64,000 bases of DNA. It comes from Akkermansia massiliensis. Its GTDB lineage: Bacteria > Verrucomicrobiota > Verrucomicrobiia > Verrucomicrobiales > Akkermansiaceae. Position numbers and translations under genes: made by a program. Shown in pieces: positions 25,065-33,244 of the stretch. How positions within the stretch are numbered: position 1 is the first letter of the stretch; every line of letters starts with the position of its first letter. A model generated the notes under the pieces. The model saw only the letters and a program-made list of their open reading frames with translations, was not told the DNA's origin and ran no database searches. The DNA is taken from NCBI RefSeq assembly GCF_023516715.1, contig NZ_JAMGSI010000001.1:310001-374000 (forward strand), given 5' to 3'.

Positions 25065-25985
25065 CTAGTTGGCCCCTTCGTCGCACAGGATTTTGACGAA
25101 GCCTTCTTCCTGGAGACGGGTGGCGCCGCAGGCGAACTTGGCGCGGATCTGGAGGGCTTCCTCCATGTCGTCGCGTACGGAAAGCTTCACCTTGAAGTCG
25201 TTCCAGATGCCGAACTGCGCCTTGCTCTTCACCCAGGCCAGGCAGGAACGGGTGCCGTCCTCCGCCTTCGGAAGCCGCTGGGTACGGATGAACTTGAAGC
25301 CCATGAAGGTGTCTATCTTGCCTTCCACCAGGGCTTTCACGTTGTTGAAGTCATAACTGCTGACCTCCGTTTCCCGCAGCAGGCTCATGATCTGGGAGCT
25401 GGTCACCGCAATGACGAGCTGGTCGCCGAACTGGGGGGCATCCTGGTTCCATGCCTCGTTTTCCTCAAAGAGCTGGAGGGCCGCGCGCAGCTTGGCTACC
25501 GTGAGGTTGCTTGCGCCCTTGGTCCCGCTGTCCACGTGGTCCACGGCGATCTGCTGGCTTTCCTTGAACGGAACGGCGGTCATGCCGTCTTCCCCCACGT
25601 AATTCGTGTCCAGGAAGGCGGAGATCATCACGTCGTCCATGCGGCGCCCTGCGGCGGCCTGGAGTCCTTCAATCGTCTTGCTGACGGGAAGGTCCATGTC
25701 GCCCAGGCGGGTAGCGTCGAATTCGTCGTAGCCGATGGCCTTGGTGAAGGTGCGCGGACGCATGGAACGGCGCGTGGTGGGCGCCTCGTTCAGAACGGTC
25801 TGGCCCACGCGGGTGGTTTTTTCCGTGAAATCCAGAACGCCGAATTGGTCCAGAAAGACCACCTTGCCGCTCAAGTCGCGCATGACGCTGACGTACTTGT
25901 CCAGGCGGGAAGCGTGCTGCTGGAGCAGGGTGCCCCATTTCCTGGTGTATTTTACCTGATAATTGTCGCTGATTGTTACTGCCAT
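25065..25985 (-). CDS. Phage major capsid protein-like, orphan
   Basis: 306 residues from the start at 25985 (MAVTISDNYQVKYTRKW). The sequence has the layout of an HK97-fold tailed-phage coat protein: a helical N-terminus with KYVSVMRDLSGKVVFLDQ, an extended part (TTRRSMRPRTFTKAIGYDE), a P-domain-like spine helix (TVAKLRAALQLFEENEAW), and a C-terminal A-domain with ITSSQ-type VIAVTSSQIMSLLRE and GFKFIRTQRLPKAEDGT. It ends in RLQEEGFVKILCDE, as such proteins often do. The closest named group is probably Phage_capsid_2-like, which needs a profile search. No portal, terminase, tail or integrase gene lies nearby, and base composition matches the host. Confidence 0.72.
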   Translation of the reverse strand: MAVTISDNYQVKYTRKWGTLLQQHASRLDKYVSVMRDLSGKVVFLDQFGVLDFTEKTTRVGQTVLNEAPTTRRSMRPRTFTKAIGYDEFDATRLGDMDLPVSKTIEGLQAAAGRRMDDVMISAFLDTNYVGEDGMTAVPFKESQQIAVDHVDSGTKGASNLTVAKLRAALQLFEENEAWNQDAPQFGDQLVIAVTSSQIMSLLRETEVSSYDFNNVKALVEGKIDTFMGFKFIRTQRLPKAEDGTRSCLAWVKSKAQFGIWNDFKVKLSVRDDMEEALQIRAKFACGATRLQEEGFVKILCDEGAN

Positions 25986-26140
25986 GATTGCAAATGTAAT
26001 GATGTTTGAATGCGGGAACGGCAACTTGGATTATCGGGTCCGGAATAACCGGAACGGTCCTGCCGCGGTGGGATGCGGCCATGTCCCTTGCGGGATTGCG
26101 GGCCGGTCCCGTCCAGCGCCAACGGGTATGGGCCACCTGC

Positions 26141-26173
26141 AAAAAAAACGCACCACGGCGAAACCGTGATGCG
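26141..26173 (-). terminator. Intrinsic terminator after the laccase-domain gene
   Basis: A 10-bp stem with one mismatch (26149-26158 with 26164-26173) and a 5-base loop is followed on the minus strand by eight T residues (A-run 26141-26148). It ends the laccase-domain transcript and so separates it from the capsid-like gene. Confidence 0.92.
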
Positions 26174-26210
26174 CTGGGTAAAAGGAATGAAAGGCGCTGC
26201 CTTTCCGCTG

Positions 26211-26900
26211 TTAAAGAATGATCGGGTGCGGGCGGGTGGCGTGGTCCGGGCCGAAGAGGGCCAGCATGCGGCCCGTCTGCCCCTTCTCCACGCGGTAGGA
26301 GTAGAAGCGCTTGGTATCCGCCGCCGTGTCCAGTCCTGAATCGTGAATCTGGTCTTCCGGCACCCCTTCCTCAACGAGCTGGGCCTTGATGGCCGTGGGG
26401 ATGTCTTCCTCATAATGGGGGGGACGGATGCAGGGGGAGATGACGGCAATCAGGTTGGCAGGGTCCACCCCCAGGTATTTCTTCATGGACTTGATGGTGT
26501 TGGAAACGATGTTGCCGGCGGTTCCAGCCTTGCCTGAGTGAATCAGGGAGCGGTGGCAGTTTTCCTTGTCGTACAGCCAGACGGCGGCGCAGTCCGCCAC
26601 GTAAATGGCAAGCACGCAGTCGGAAACTCCGGAGCAGATCAGGCTGTCCACGCCTTCCACGGGATAGTTGGAGCCGATGTCCCCCACCAGGGCCACCCTG
26701 GTGCCGTGCACCTGTTCGGCGCGGCGCAGGTCCTTCCACCGCCAGCCCAGGGCCTCCACTTCCGCCTTGTGGTACGGTTCCAGCCGTTCCAGCACGGTTT
26801 CGCGGTCTCCGGTTACGTCCACCCCCGGGATTCTTTCAATAAACTGGACGATTTCCCCAGGATAGGACTGGATGGGCTTCAAGAATGCAGGCGTTTCCAT
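26211..26900 (-). CDS. pgeF: Laccase-domain (YfiH/PgeF-type) protein
   Basis: Family with multicopper-oxidase-like annotation whose members act in purine nucleoside metabolism or peptidoglycan editing. 229 residues from the start at 26900. The metal/active-site residues are present: His in QVHGTRV, Cys in VADCAAVWL, and His in LIHSGKAGTAGNIV. The usual HxGWRG reads His-Ser-Gly-Lys-Ala-Gly, so the Trp-Arg pair is changed. ISPCIRPPHYEED and the final TGRMLALFGPDHATR are family landmarks. It has its own terminator. Confidence 0.88.
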   Translation of the reverse strand: METPAFLKPIQSYPGEIVQFIERIPGVDVTGDRETVLERLEPYHKAEVEALGWRWKDLRRAEQVHGTRVALVGDIGSNYPVEGVDSLICSGVSDCVLAIYVADCAAVWLYDKENCHRSLIHSGKAGTAGNIVSNTIKSMKKYLGVDPANLIAVISPCIRPPHYEEDIPTAIKAQLVEEGVPEDQIHDSGLDTAADTKRFYSYRVEKGQTGRMLALFGPDHATRPHPIIL

Positions 26901-27046
26901 AATTGATGGATCAATAGATGTCGTTGGGCACATCTTGTCGTTTTGTATTACCTAGTCGAGCAAAATCTAGCGCAAAATGTCACGGACGCCGCCCGGTGAC
27001 TGAGAAAAGGTTTTTTTCCGCGTTTCCGGAGTGATATGAGCAATTC

Positions 27047-27775
27047 ATGCTGCGCAGATATTCTTTGCTTTCCACTTTTTTCGCGGGGATGGCCGCCATG
27101 GTCCTTTCCCTGGCTCCTTCATTTTCCCAGGCCGTACCGGATGCCGGGCAACTGCTGAAAAGGGTTCGCCAGGGGGCGACCCTCCAGGAGAACAAGGACA
27201 TCAAGGGGCAAATACGCAAACGCAGCGTGAAAGTTCCCTTTTCCATGAGCTTGCGCGGCAACCTCATTGCCTTCCAGTACCAGTTGAATAACGTCTGGAA
27301 CAGGTTTGACCTGAAATTCAAGGACCGCGGCCAGGAAATCCTTTCCTGGAAGGACGGGAAAGCAGGCGTTCTGCCGGTCGCCCAGTACGCGGTGCCCATC
27401 GCGGGGACGGACGTGACGTATGAGGACCTCTCCATGCGCTACCTGTACTGGCCCCAGGCCAAAATCGTCCGGGACGACGCGGCGAGCACGGTGAAGGGCC
27501 GGGACTGCTGGATTGTCCAGATTCCGAACCCGAACCCCAAGGTCGGGCAATATGCCTGGGTGCGCGTCTGGATTGACAAGGAAAACGGAGCCATGTGGCA
27601 GGTGGACGGCATTGACGGCCGCGGGGAACTGGCTAAAAGGTTCATGATTGATTCCGTGATGAAGCTGAAGGACGGCTCCTGGTTTTTCAAACGGATGAAG
27701 GTGGAGGTTCGGGACCCCTCCAATCCCCGCAGAACGGTATCTGTCAGCTATATCGACATGGACAGTCCGGAATAA
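27047..27775 (+). CDS. LolA-like outer-membrane lipoprotein-sorting protein
   Basis: 242 residues with a signal peptide (residues ~1-29, ending PSFSQA). The mature part is beta-strand-rich with the LolA-fold pattern LLKRVRQGATLQE, then RKRSVKVPFSMSLRGN, RDCWIVQIPNPNP and GAMWQVDGIDGRGELA. Members carry lipoproteins or other lipids across the periplasm. This one belongs to the divergent (YP_-type, DUF4292/LolA_like) branch rather than the enterobacterial LolA type. No LolB-like gene is nearby. The polysaccharide deacetylase follows 130 bases later. Confidence 0.78.
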   Translation: MLRRYSLLSTFFAGMAAMVLSLAPSFSQAVPDAGQLLKRVRQGATLQENKDIKGQIRKRSVKVPFSMSLRGNLIAFQYQLNNVWNRFDLKFKDRGQEILSWKDGKAGVLPVAQYAVPIAGTDVTYEDLSMRYLYWPQAKIVRDDAASTVKGRDCWIVQIPNPNPKVGQYAWVRVWIDKENGAMWQVDGIDGRGELAKRFMIDSVMKLKDGSWFFKRMKVEVRDPSNPRRTVSVSYIDMDSPE

Positions 27776-27904
27776 TCCCCCGCCTCGTTCCCGCGGGCGC
27801 CCTTCCCAGGGAGGGGAAGCCTCCTTCTTTTTCATGCCGCACGGATGGATGATTTAGGACGTGACAAGAAGGCGGGATGGGCGTACATCCTCCAAAAACC
27901 TGTT

Positions 27905-28867
27905 ATGAAGAAACGTTTATTCCTTGCATGTGCCCTGGCGCTCGGGCTGTCCGCCTGTTCCCAGCATCAGGAGCAGCCGGTGGAGTCCGGCGCTCCGGTG
28001 AAGACCTCCCTTTCTCCCGTGACCGCTCCGGGGAAGAAGCCGGACCGCCCCGCCGTGAAGCTGCCCCCCAAGTCCGTGCAGGTGCCGTCCGTGAGCCCGT
28101 CCTACAACAACACCCCACTTTCCCCCCGCATTCCGGGAGTGACGGTCAGCCGCGTGGCCGTGCCGGACAAAGTGGTGGCCCTCACCTTTGACGACGGTCC
28201 CCACGGGACGCTGACCCCCAGGGTGCTGGACATCCTGCGGGACAACAATGTCAAGGGAACCTTCTTCATGCAGGGCTGCAACGTGAAAGCCCATCCCCAG
28301 GTAGTGCGCCGCATGGTCAGTGAAGGCCATGAAGTGGGCAACCATACGTGGAACCACGCCTACCTGAGCAAGGTATCCCGCGAAAAGGCGGAATCCCAGC
28401 TCCAGAGCACCAATGAAGCCATCCGCAACGCCTGCGGCATTGTTCCCGTGGTCATGCGCCCCCCCGGAGGCTACACGAACGCCGGCGTAGCTTCCTGGGC
28501 CCGCCAGCGCTTCGGCTTCACCACCATCATGTGGGACGTGGACACGAATGACTGGCGCAAGCCCGGCTCCTCCGTGGTGGCCGCCCGCGCCGTAAACGGC
28601 GCCAAGCCCGGCTCCATCATCCTGGTGCATGACATCCACGCCTCCACGGTGGCGGCTGTAGACGCCATTGTGAAAGGGCTGAAAAACCGCGGTTATGAGC
28701 TGGTGACCGTTTCCGAGCTCATCCGGCGCGGACGCGCCGCCGCCGGCCATGCTCCTTCCATGCCCGCTTCTCCCGCCGTTCCGGATTCCTCCCCCCTTTC
28801 CGCGCCCGTGATCGTCACTCCCGTGGCGCCCGCCCCCGTTCCCGTTGAAACGGTGGCAGGCATGTAA
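27905..28867 (+). CDS. Polysaccharide deacetylase lipoprotein (NodB/CE4)
   Basis: Metal-dependent deacetylase of N-acetylated sugars (peptidoglycan or chitin-like). 320 residues from the start at 27905, with a lipoprotein signal (lipobox Leu-Ser-Ala-Cys). The Pro/Ser-rich linker runs to about residue 80. Catalytic motifs in order: TFDDGPHG (base Asp and metal Asp), HEVGNHTWNH (metal His pair), RPPGGYTN, WDVDTNDW, and IILVHDIH (acid His). A Pro/Ala/Val-rich tail ends the protein. All five CE4 motifs are intact, so activity is likely. A strong terminator follows. Confidence 0.92.
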   Translation: MKKRLFLACALALGLSACSQHQEQPVESGAPVKTSLSPVTAPGKKPDRPAVKLPPKSVQVPSVSPSYNNTPLSPRIPGVTVSRVAVPDKVVALTFDDGPHGTLTPRVLDILRDNNVKGTFFMQGCNVKAHPQVVRRMVSEGHEVGNHTWNHAYLSKVSREKAESQLQSTNEAIRNACGIVPVVMRPPGGYTNAGVASWARQRFGFTTIMWDVDTNDWRKPGSSVVAARAVNGAKPGSIILVHDIHASTVAAVDAIVKGLKNRGYELVTVSELIRRGRAAAGHAPSMPASPAVPDSSPLSAPVIVTPVAPAPVPVETVAGM

Positions 28868-28900
28868 TCTCCGGCGTTTCCCCTTTTCCATTCTTCTTTC

Positions 28901-28931
28901 AACCCGGTTTCCGCAGGGAAACCGGGTTTTT
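28901..28931 (+). terminator. Intrinsic terminator after the deacetylase gene
   Basis: A perfect 12-bp stem (28901-28912 with 28917-28928) with a 4-base loop runs into T residues (28927-28931). Confidence 0.95.
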
Positions 28932-29007
28932 CATGCCCGCGGCGGAGCTCGTTTTCCGGAGGTCCGCAGGGGGTGGCTTCCTCTTAACGGGTACACGCAC
29001 AGAAGGC

Positions 29008-29035
29008 TTGACCTGCTGGCGAATTTCTCCACAAT
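29008..29035 (+). promoter_or_regulatory. Putative sigma-70-type promoter for secDF
   Basis: TTGACC at 29008-29013, a 16-base spacer and CACAAT at 29030-29035 lie about 35 bases before the secDF start. The -35 is close to consensus and the -10 is moderate. Confidence 0.45.
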
Positions 29036-29071
29036 CCCTTGCCGTATTACTCACACCCAATCCGGATTGAA

Positions 29072-31504
29072 ATGTCTATGAATCTCCTGGCATCTGCCGA
29101 CACTCTCCCCGCGGCTGGCGGAATGTCCGCTCCTCTCGCGTTTATTTACGATCTCTTCAACAACCCTCTCTTCATTTTCATTGGCGGTCTGGTATTGCTG
29201 GGTGTGTTTTTCTGGTACCTGGGTTCCGACCAGGACAAGGTCAAGCGCAACGCCGGCACGATCTTCATCATCGGCATTGCGTCCTTTTCCCTGTTCTCCC
29301 TTTTCCAGCAGGGCTTGAAATACGGCATTGACATTGCCGGGGGCGTCTCCTTCACGCTGAGCGTAGAACCGAACATCGGGGATGACGGCAAGCCCATTCC
29401 GCTGACGGACCAGGCCATGGAGCAGGCGTGCGTGATCCTGACGGAACGGCTCAACAGCACCGGAGCCAATGACGTCATCATCCGCCCGAAGAAAAAGGAC
29501 AACCTGAACCTCATTGAAGTGCAGATTCCCGCCGCGGACCCTGCCAAGCGCGAGGAAACCAAGGCCATCCTGACCAAGGTGGCCAAGCTGCAGATTCTCC
29601 CCGTCCATCCGCGCAACAATGAACTGGTGGCGGAAGGCCGCATCCGCGTTCCCGGCTACAGGATGTATGAATACACCTTCAAGAACGGCAAAAACGAGGA
29701 CGTCACGGAAAAAATCTTCCTGGAAAAACGTGAATCCCTGACGGGCAAGGACATCGTGCGCGCCGGGGTGGACCTGGCCCGTCCCGGCCATGTCAACGTC
29801 ACCCTGAGCAACGAGGGGGCGGACAAGATGTACAACCTGACTTCCCGCATGCAGCTGGGCCACGACCGCATGGCCATTGTTCTGGATGACGTGGTCAAGA
29901 GCGCGCCTACGGTTCAGGCCATTCTTTCAAAAAGCTTTGAAATCAGCGGACTGGATGCGCCCGGCGAGGCGGAGGCCCTGACGAAGGTGCTTTCCAACCC
30001 CCTCACCAACAAGCTCAACTTTGAATCCGCCAGCGAAATCTCCGCCTCCCTGGGTCATACGGCTCTCCTTCAGGGGGAATACGCGGGCATCACGGGGCTG
30101 ATTCTCTGCTTCATCATGATGATCATCTACTACCGCTTTGCCGGTCTGGTGGCTATCATGGGCCTGACGATCAATGCCCTGCTTCTTCTGGGGGCCATGT
30201 CCATCTTCGGGTTTGAGCTGACGCTGCCGGGTATTGCCGGTATCGTGCTGACCCTGGGCGTGGCGGTGGACGCGAACGTGCTGATTTACGAACGCCTGAG
30301 GGAAGAAAAGGAAATGGGGCGCCCCTTCCGCGTGGCTATCCGCAACTCCTTTGACAAGGCTTTCTCCGCCATCTTTGACTCCAACATCACCTCCCTCATT
30401 ACCGCCGTCATCCTGTACTGGATGGCCACCGGCACCATCAAGGGCTTTGCCGTTACGCTGACGGTGGGCGTCATCACCTCCATGATCGGGGCGATTCTCG
30501 TCACCCGCGTCCTGTTCTACTGGGCGGATACCATCGGCATGATGAAGGACCTTAAATTCCTGAATCTCTTCAAGAAGAAGAGCAACATCAACTTCATGGG
30601 CCAGAAGGTCTGGTCCTGCTCCCTGTCCGCCATTCTGCTGCTTATCTGCATCGTGGTGGGGGCCATGAAGGGCAAGGACTGCCTGGGCATGGACTTTACG
30701 GGCGGTTCCTCCATCTCCTACCTGGTCAACAAGGGAGACATCTCCTTCCGGGAAGTGGAAGGTGTCGTGAACAAGCTGGCCCTGACCCAGAAAGCCACTG
30801 TGCAGGAAGTGGCGGAATCCACGGACAGCAGCAAGGTGAACATCCTGATCAACTTCTCCGACAACGCCCTGGACAAGGCGGCCATCACCACGGCCCTGGA
30901 CAAGGCGTTCCCCGTGCTGGACAACGCACCATTCAGCGAGGAAACCATCGGGCAGTCCATGGGATACGATACGCTCATCACTTCCGCCTGGGCACTCTTC
31001 TTCGGCATTCTGGGCATCATGGTTTACCTGACGGTGCGGTTTGAATGGACCTTCGCCATCGGCGCGGTCATCGCCCTGACGCATGACGTCCTGCTGGTGC
31101 TGGGGCTGGTGATCATCAGCGGCACTGAGCTGAACGTCATCCACATCGGCGCGCTGCTGACGGTGGCCGGCTATTCCATCAATGACAAAATCATCGTGTT
31201 TGACCGCATTCGCGAATTCCTCCGCTTCTCGGACCCGAATGAAAGCGCGTCCCAAATCATGAATGAAGCCATCAACCAGACGCTTTCCCGCACCATTCTG
31301 ACCTCCCTTTCCACACTGGCCGTGCTGGTGTGCCTGTACTTCTTCGGCGGCCCTTCCATGGAGGACTTCGCCTGGACGATTTCCGCAGGTATTCTGATCG
31401 GCACGTACTCCTCCATTTTCATCGCCTCTCCGGCGGCCCTCCTCTTCTCCCGGAAGCACGGTCTGCATGAGGAAGTCAAGCAGGCCATGAAGGCCGGAGC
31501 CTGA
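29072..31504 (+). CDS. secDF: Protein translocase fusion SecDF
   Basis: Inner-membrane RND-type subunits that use the proton gradient to help pull Sec substrates across. A single 810-residue chain (start at ATG 29072) joins SecD and SecF, which are separate in E. coli. SecD part: first TM, then GIDIAGGVSFTLSV at the P1 start and GVAVDANVLIYERLREE with the proton-pathway Asp. SecF part: GMDFTGGSSISYLV near residue 548 and GYSINDKIIVFDRIREF near 710. About twelve membrane helices are visible. The upstream ATG at 29039 adds no signal. A terminator follows. Confidence 0.95.
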   Translation: MSMNLLASADTLPAAGGMSAPLAFIYDLFNNPLFIFIGGLVLLGVFFWYLGSDQDKVKRNAGTIFIIGIASFSLFSLFQQGLKYGIDIAGGVSFTLSVEPNIGDDGKPIPLTDQAMEQACVILTERLNSTGANDVIIRPKKKDNLNLIEVQIPAADPAKREETKAILTKVAKLQILPVHPRNNELVAEGRIRVPGYRMYEYTFKNGKNEDVTEKIFLEKRESLTGKDIVRAGVDLARPGHVNVTLSNEGADKMYNLTSRMQLGHDRMAIVLDDVVKSAPTVQAILSKSFEISGLDAPGEAEALTKVLSNPLTNKLNFESASEISASLGHTALLQGEYAGITGLILCFIMMIIYYRFAGLVAIMGLTINALLLLGAMSIFGFELTLPGIAGIVLTLGVAVDANVLIYERLREEKEMGRPFRVAIRNSFDKAFSAIFDSNITSLITAVILYWMATGTIKGFAVTLTVGVITSMIGAILVTRVLFYWADTIGMMKDLKFLNLFKKKSNINFMGQKVWSCSLSAILLLICIVVGAMKGKDCLGMDFTGGSSISYLVNKGDISFREVEGVVNKLALTQKATVQEVAESTDSSKVNILINFSDNALDKAAITTALDKAFPVLDNAPFSEETIGQSMGYDTLITSAWALFFGILGIMVYLTVRFEWTFAIGAVIALTHDVLLVLGLVIISGTELNVIHIGALLTVAGYSINDKIIVFDRIREFLRFSDPNESASQIMNEAINQTLSRTILTSLSTLAVLVCLYFFGGPSMEDFAWTISAGILIGTYSSIFIASPAALLFSRKHGLHEEVKQAMKAGA

Positions 31505-31535
31505 GGCGCGGCAGGAAATTGATTCGTTAACTCTG

Positions 31536-31564
31536 ACCGGGGGAGGCCGCATGCCTCCCCCGGT
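31536..31564 (+). terminator. Intrinsic terminator after secDF
   Basis: A perfect 12-bp GC-rich stem (31536-31547 with 31553-31564) with a 5-base loop, then a moderate T-rich tract. Confidence 0.85.
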
Positions 31565-31620
31565 CTGTTTCTTGGTGGAAGGAAGGGGAAGGGTTAAGTA
31601 AGTCCGAGAGAGTTTGCTAG

Positions 31621-31710
31621 GTAAGAGGGGTAAGAGGGGTAAGAGGGGTAATGATGGGAATTCCCTATAATCCCTAAAGTTCCCTATGATTCCTATAACC
31701 CCTAATTCCT
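31621..31710 (+). repeat. G-rich 9-base tandem repeat followed by C-rich imperfect repeats
   Basis: Three GGGG runs spaced by TAAGA, plus a final GGG (31627-31658), fit a G-quadruplex pattern. They are followed by short repeats of a CCCTA-type unit (to about 31710) that could pair with the G-rich part. The block is noncoding, between the secDF terminator and the terminator of the convergent EF-hand gene. No gene is present in this ~300-base gap. Confidence 0.65.
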
Positions 31711-31730
31711 TTTCCCTTTTCCCTGATAAG

Positions 31731-31761
31731 AAAAACCCCGCCTGCCGTAAGGCAGACGGGG
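31731..31761 (-). terminator. Intrinsic terminator after the EF-hand gene
   Basis: An 11-position stem with one mismatch (31736-31746 with 31751-31761) and a GTAA loop is followed on the minus strand by five T residues. It ends the minus-strand EF-hand gene. Confidence 0.85.
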
Positions 31762-31800
31762 CCGTCTCTCTGTTTCTGCTATGCGTTTCTGCGGGTGAAC

Positions 31801-32961
31801 TTATTCATCATCCCCTTCTTCCTGGACCGGAGCGGGGGGGAGGGGCATGTCGTTATTGCCGCGGGCTGCCTTCCTGGCTTCCCTGCGTGCGGAACGGCGC
31901 GCTTCCAGAGCCTTGGAGGCGTCAGCGTTGAGCTGTGCCATTTCAGCTTCATTCAGCTTGCCGTCCTTGTCGGCGTCATACTTTTCCTCAATCAGGATCC
32001 AGCCGGCCGCCATGATGGGGGCGCGGTTGGGATCAAGCTGGGGGCGGGGGCCGTCCGGGCGGTTGCCGCGGGGACCGCGGTCACCGTCTCCGCGGCGTCC
32101 TTCACTGCCTCTGCGACCTTCCGGTCCCCTGGGCGCGCGGGGTCCTTCAGCCCTGGGGCCTCCGGGACGGCGCGGGCCATCCATCTTGGGCGCACCCGGT
32201 CCCTTGGGACCGCCGGGCGCGGCATGATGCGGGCCGGGCTGGCCGTGATGGGGAGGGATAGCCTGCAATTCTTCCGGGGAAAGCTTGCCGTCGCCGTCCT
32301 TGTCAAACTTCTTGATCATGTTGGCAGCGTGGGCTTCCTGGCGGGCTTTCATTTCCTCCATGCGCTTGGCGGCTTCCGGATGGTCCTTGGCCCAGTCCTC
32401 CCGCATGGCTTTCTTTTCCTCGTCGGAAAGCTTGCCGTCGCCGTCCTTGTCATACTTCTTAAGCATTTCGGCCTTGCGGGCTTCCTGGCGGGCCTTCATT
32501 TCTTCCATGCGCTTGGCGGCTTCCGGATGGTCCTTGAGCCATTCTTCCTGCATGGCCTTTCTTTCCTCCTTGGAAAGCTTGCCGTCGCCGTCCTTGTCGA
32601 ACTTCTTCAGGATGGCTGCCTTCCTGGCTTCCTGGGCTTTCTTGACGTCCGCCTGGAGAACGGCTATTTCCTCGTCGGAAAGCTTGCCGTCCTTGTCGGT
32701 GTCATACTTGGCCATGACCAGTTCTTCCCCGATGATCATGATGCCGGGATCAATTCTCCTCATTTGGAGATTGGCCCGTTCCGGACCTGGGCCCTGGCGG
32801 TCCCTGCCTCCGGCGCGGTGGCGGGGGCCTTCCCTTCTTTCAGGAGGGGGCTGCATTTCCGGAGCGTCGGAAGGTGCGTCCGGGGCGGGGGGCGGCGGCG
32901 CGTCCTGAGCGAACGCGGAGCATGCGGCAAAGGCCGCGGCGATAATCATTTGCTTGGTCAT
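31801..32961 (-). CDS. Secreted EF-hand repeat protein
   Basis: 386 residues from the start at 32961, with a signal peptide (MTKQMIIAAAFAACSAFAQ). Five canonical EF-hand loops are visible: DTDKDGKLSDEE (~87), DKDGDGKLSKEE (~122), DKDGDGKLSDEE (~171), DKDGDGKLSPEE (~220) and DADKDGKLNEAE near the C-terminus. The three central loops sit in a 49-residue tandem unit that includes KDHPEAAKRMEEMKARQE. The rest is Pro/Gly/Arg-rich low complexity. Calcium binding outside the cytoplasm is expected; the biological role is unknown. Longer upstream frames are not supported. Confidence 0.85.
   Translation of the reverse strand: MTKQMIIAAAFAACSAFAQDAPPPPAPDAPSDAPEMQPPPERREGPRHRAGGRDRQGPGPERANLQMRRIDPGIMIIGEELVMAKYDTDKDGKLSDEEIAVLQADVKKAQEARKAAILKKFDKDGDGKLSKEERKAMQEEWLKDHPEAAKRMEEMKARQEARKAEMLKKYDKDGDGKLSDEEKKAMREDWAKDHPEAAKRMEEMKARQEAHAANMIKKFDKDGDGKLSPEELQAIPPHHGQPGPHHAAPGGPKGPGAPKMDGPRRPGGPRAEGPRAPRGPEGRRGSEGRRGDGDRGPRGNRPDGPRPQLDPNRAPIMAAGWILIEEKYDADKDGKLNEAEMAQLNADASKALEARRSARREARKAARGNNDMPLPPAPVQEEGDDE
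32270..32600 (-). repeat. 147-base tandem coding repeat (EF-hand units)
   Basis: Near-identical DNA units with a 147-base period (49 residues) lie inside the EF-hand gene. The shared tract can be seen near 32281, 32428 and 32575. Such repeats can change copy number without shifting frame. Confidence 0.75.
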
Positions 32962-33188
32962 AACTTTGAGTGGTGAGGTTTGATGCGTTTCGGAAAGGGG
33001 CGTCGCGCTGTGATATCTCAAACAGGTGGAAACGCCTCCCTTTGCTAGGATGAACCCCCGGAATTCGTCCTGGTTGCAAAATAAAAACGTGCGTGCTCCG
33101 GAAAGGGGCGGCCGGAGCCTTTGCGGGGCTTCCCTTTTTTCTGCCGGGGTGCAGAATGGTAAAGCTGTTGAATATGAAATAAATCTGT

Positions 33189-33221
33189 AAAAAAAGACCG
33201 CAGCCCGGAAGGGTTGCGGTC
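33189..33221 (-). terminator. Intrinsic terminator after the prepilin peptidase gene
   Basis: An 11-bp stem with one G-U pair (33196-33206 with 33211-33221) and a GGAA loop is followed on the minus strand by seven T residues (A-run 33189-33195). Confidence 0.92.
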
Positions 33222-33244
33222 CAGCCGTGTCATGGAGGGAAAAA

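Noticed and set aside
29927-31552. A 541-codon minus-strand frame opposite secDF
   Set aside because: It mirrors the SecDF coding pattern and has no motifs of its own.
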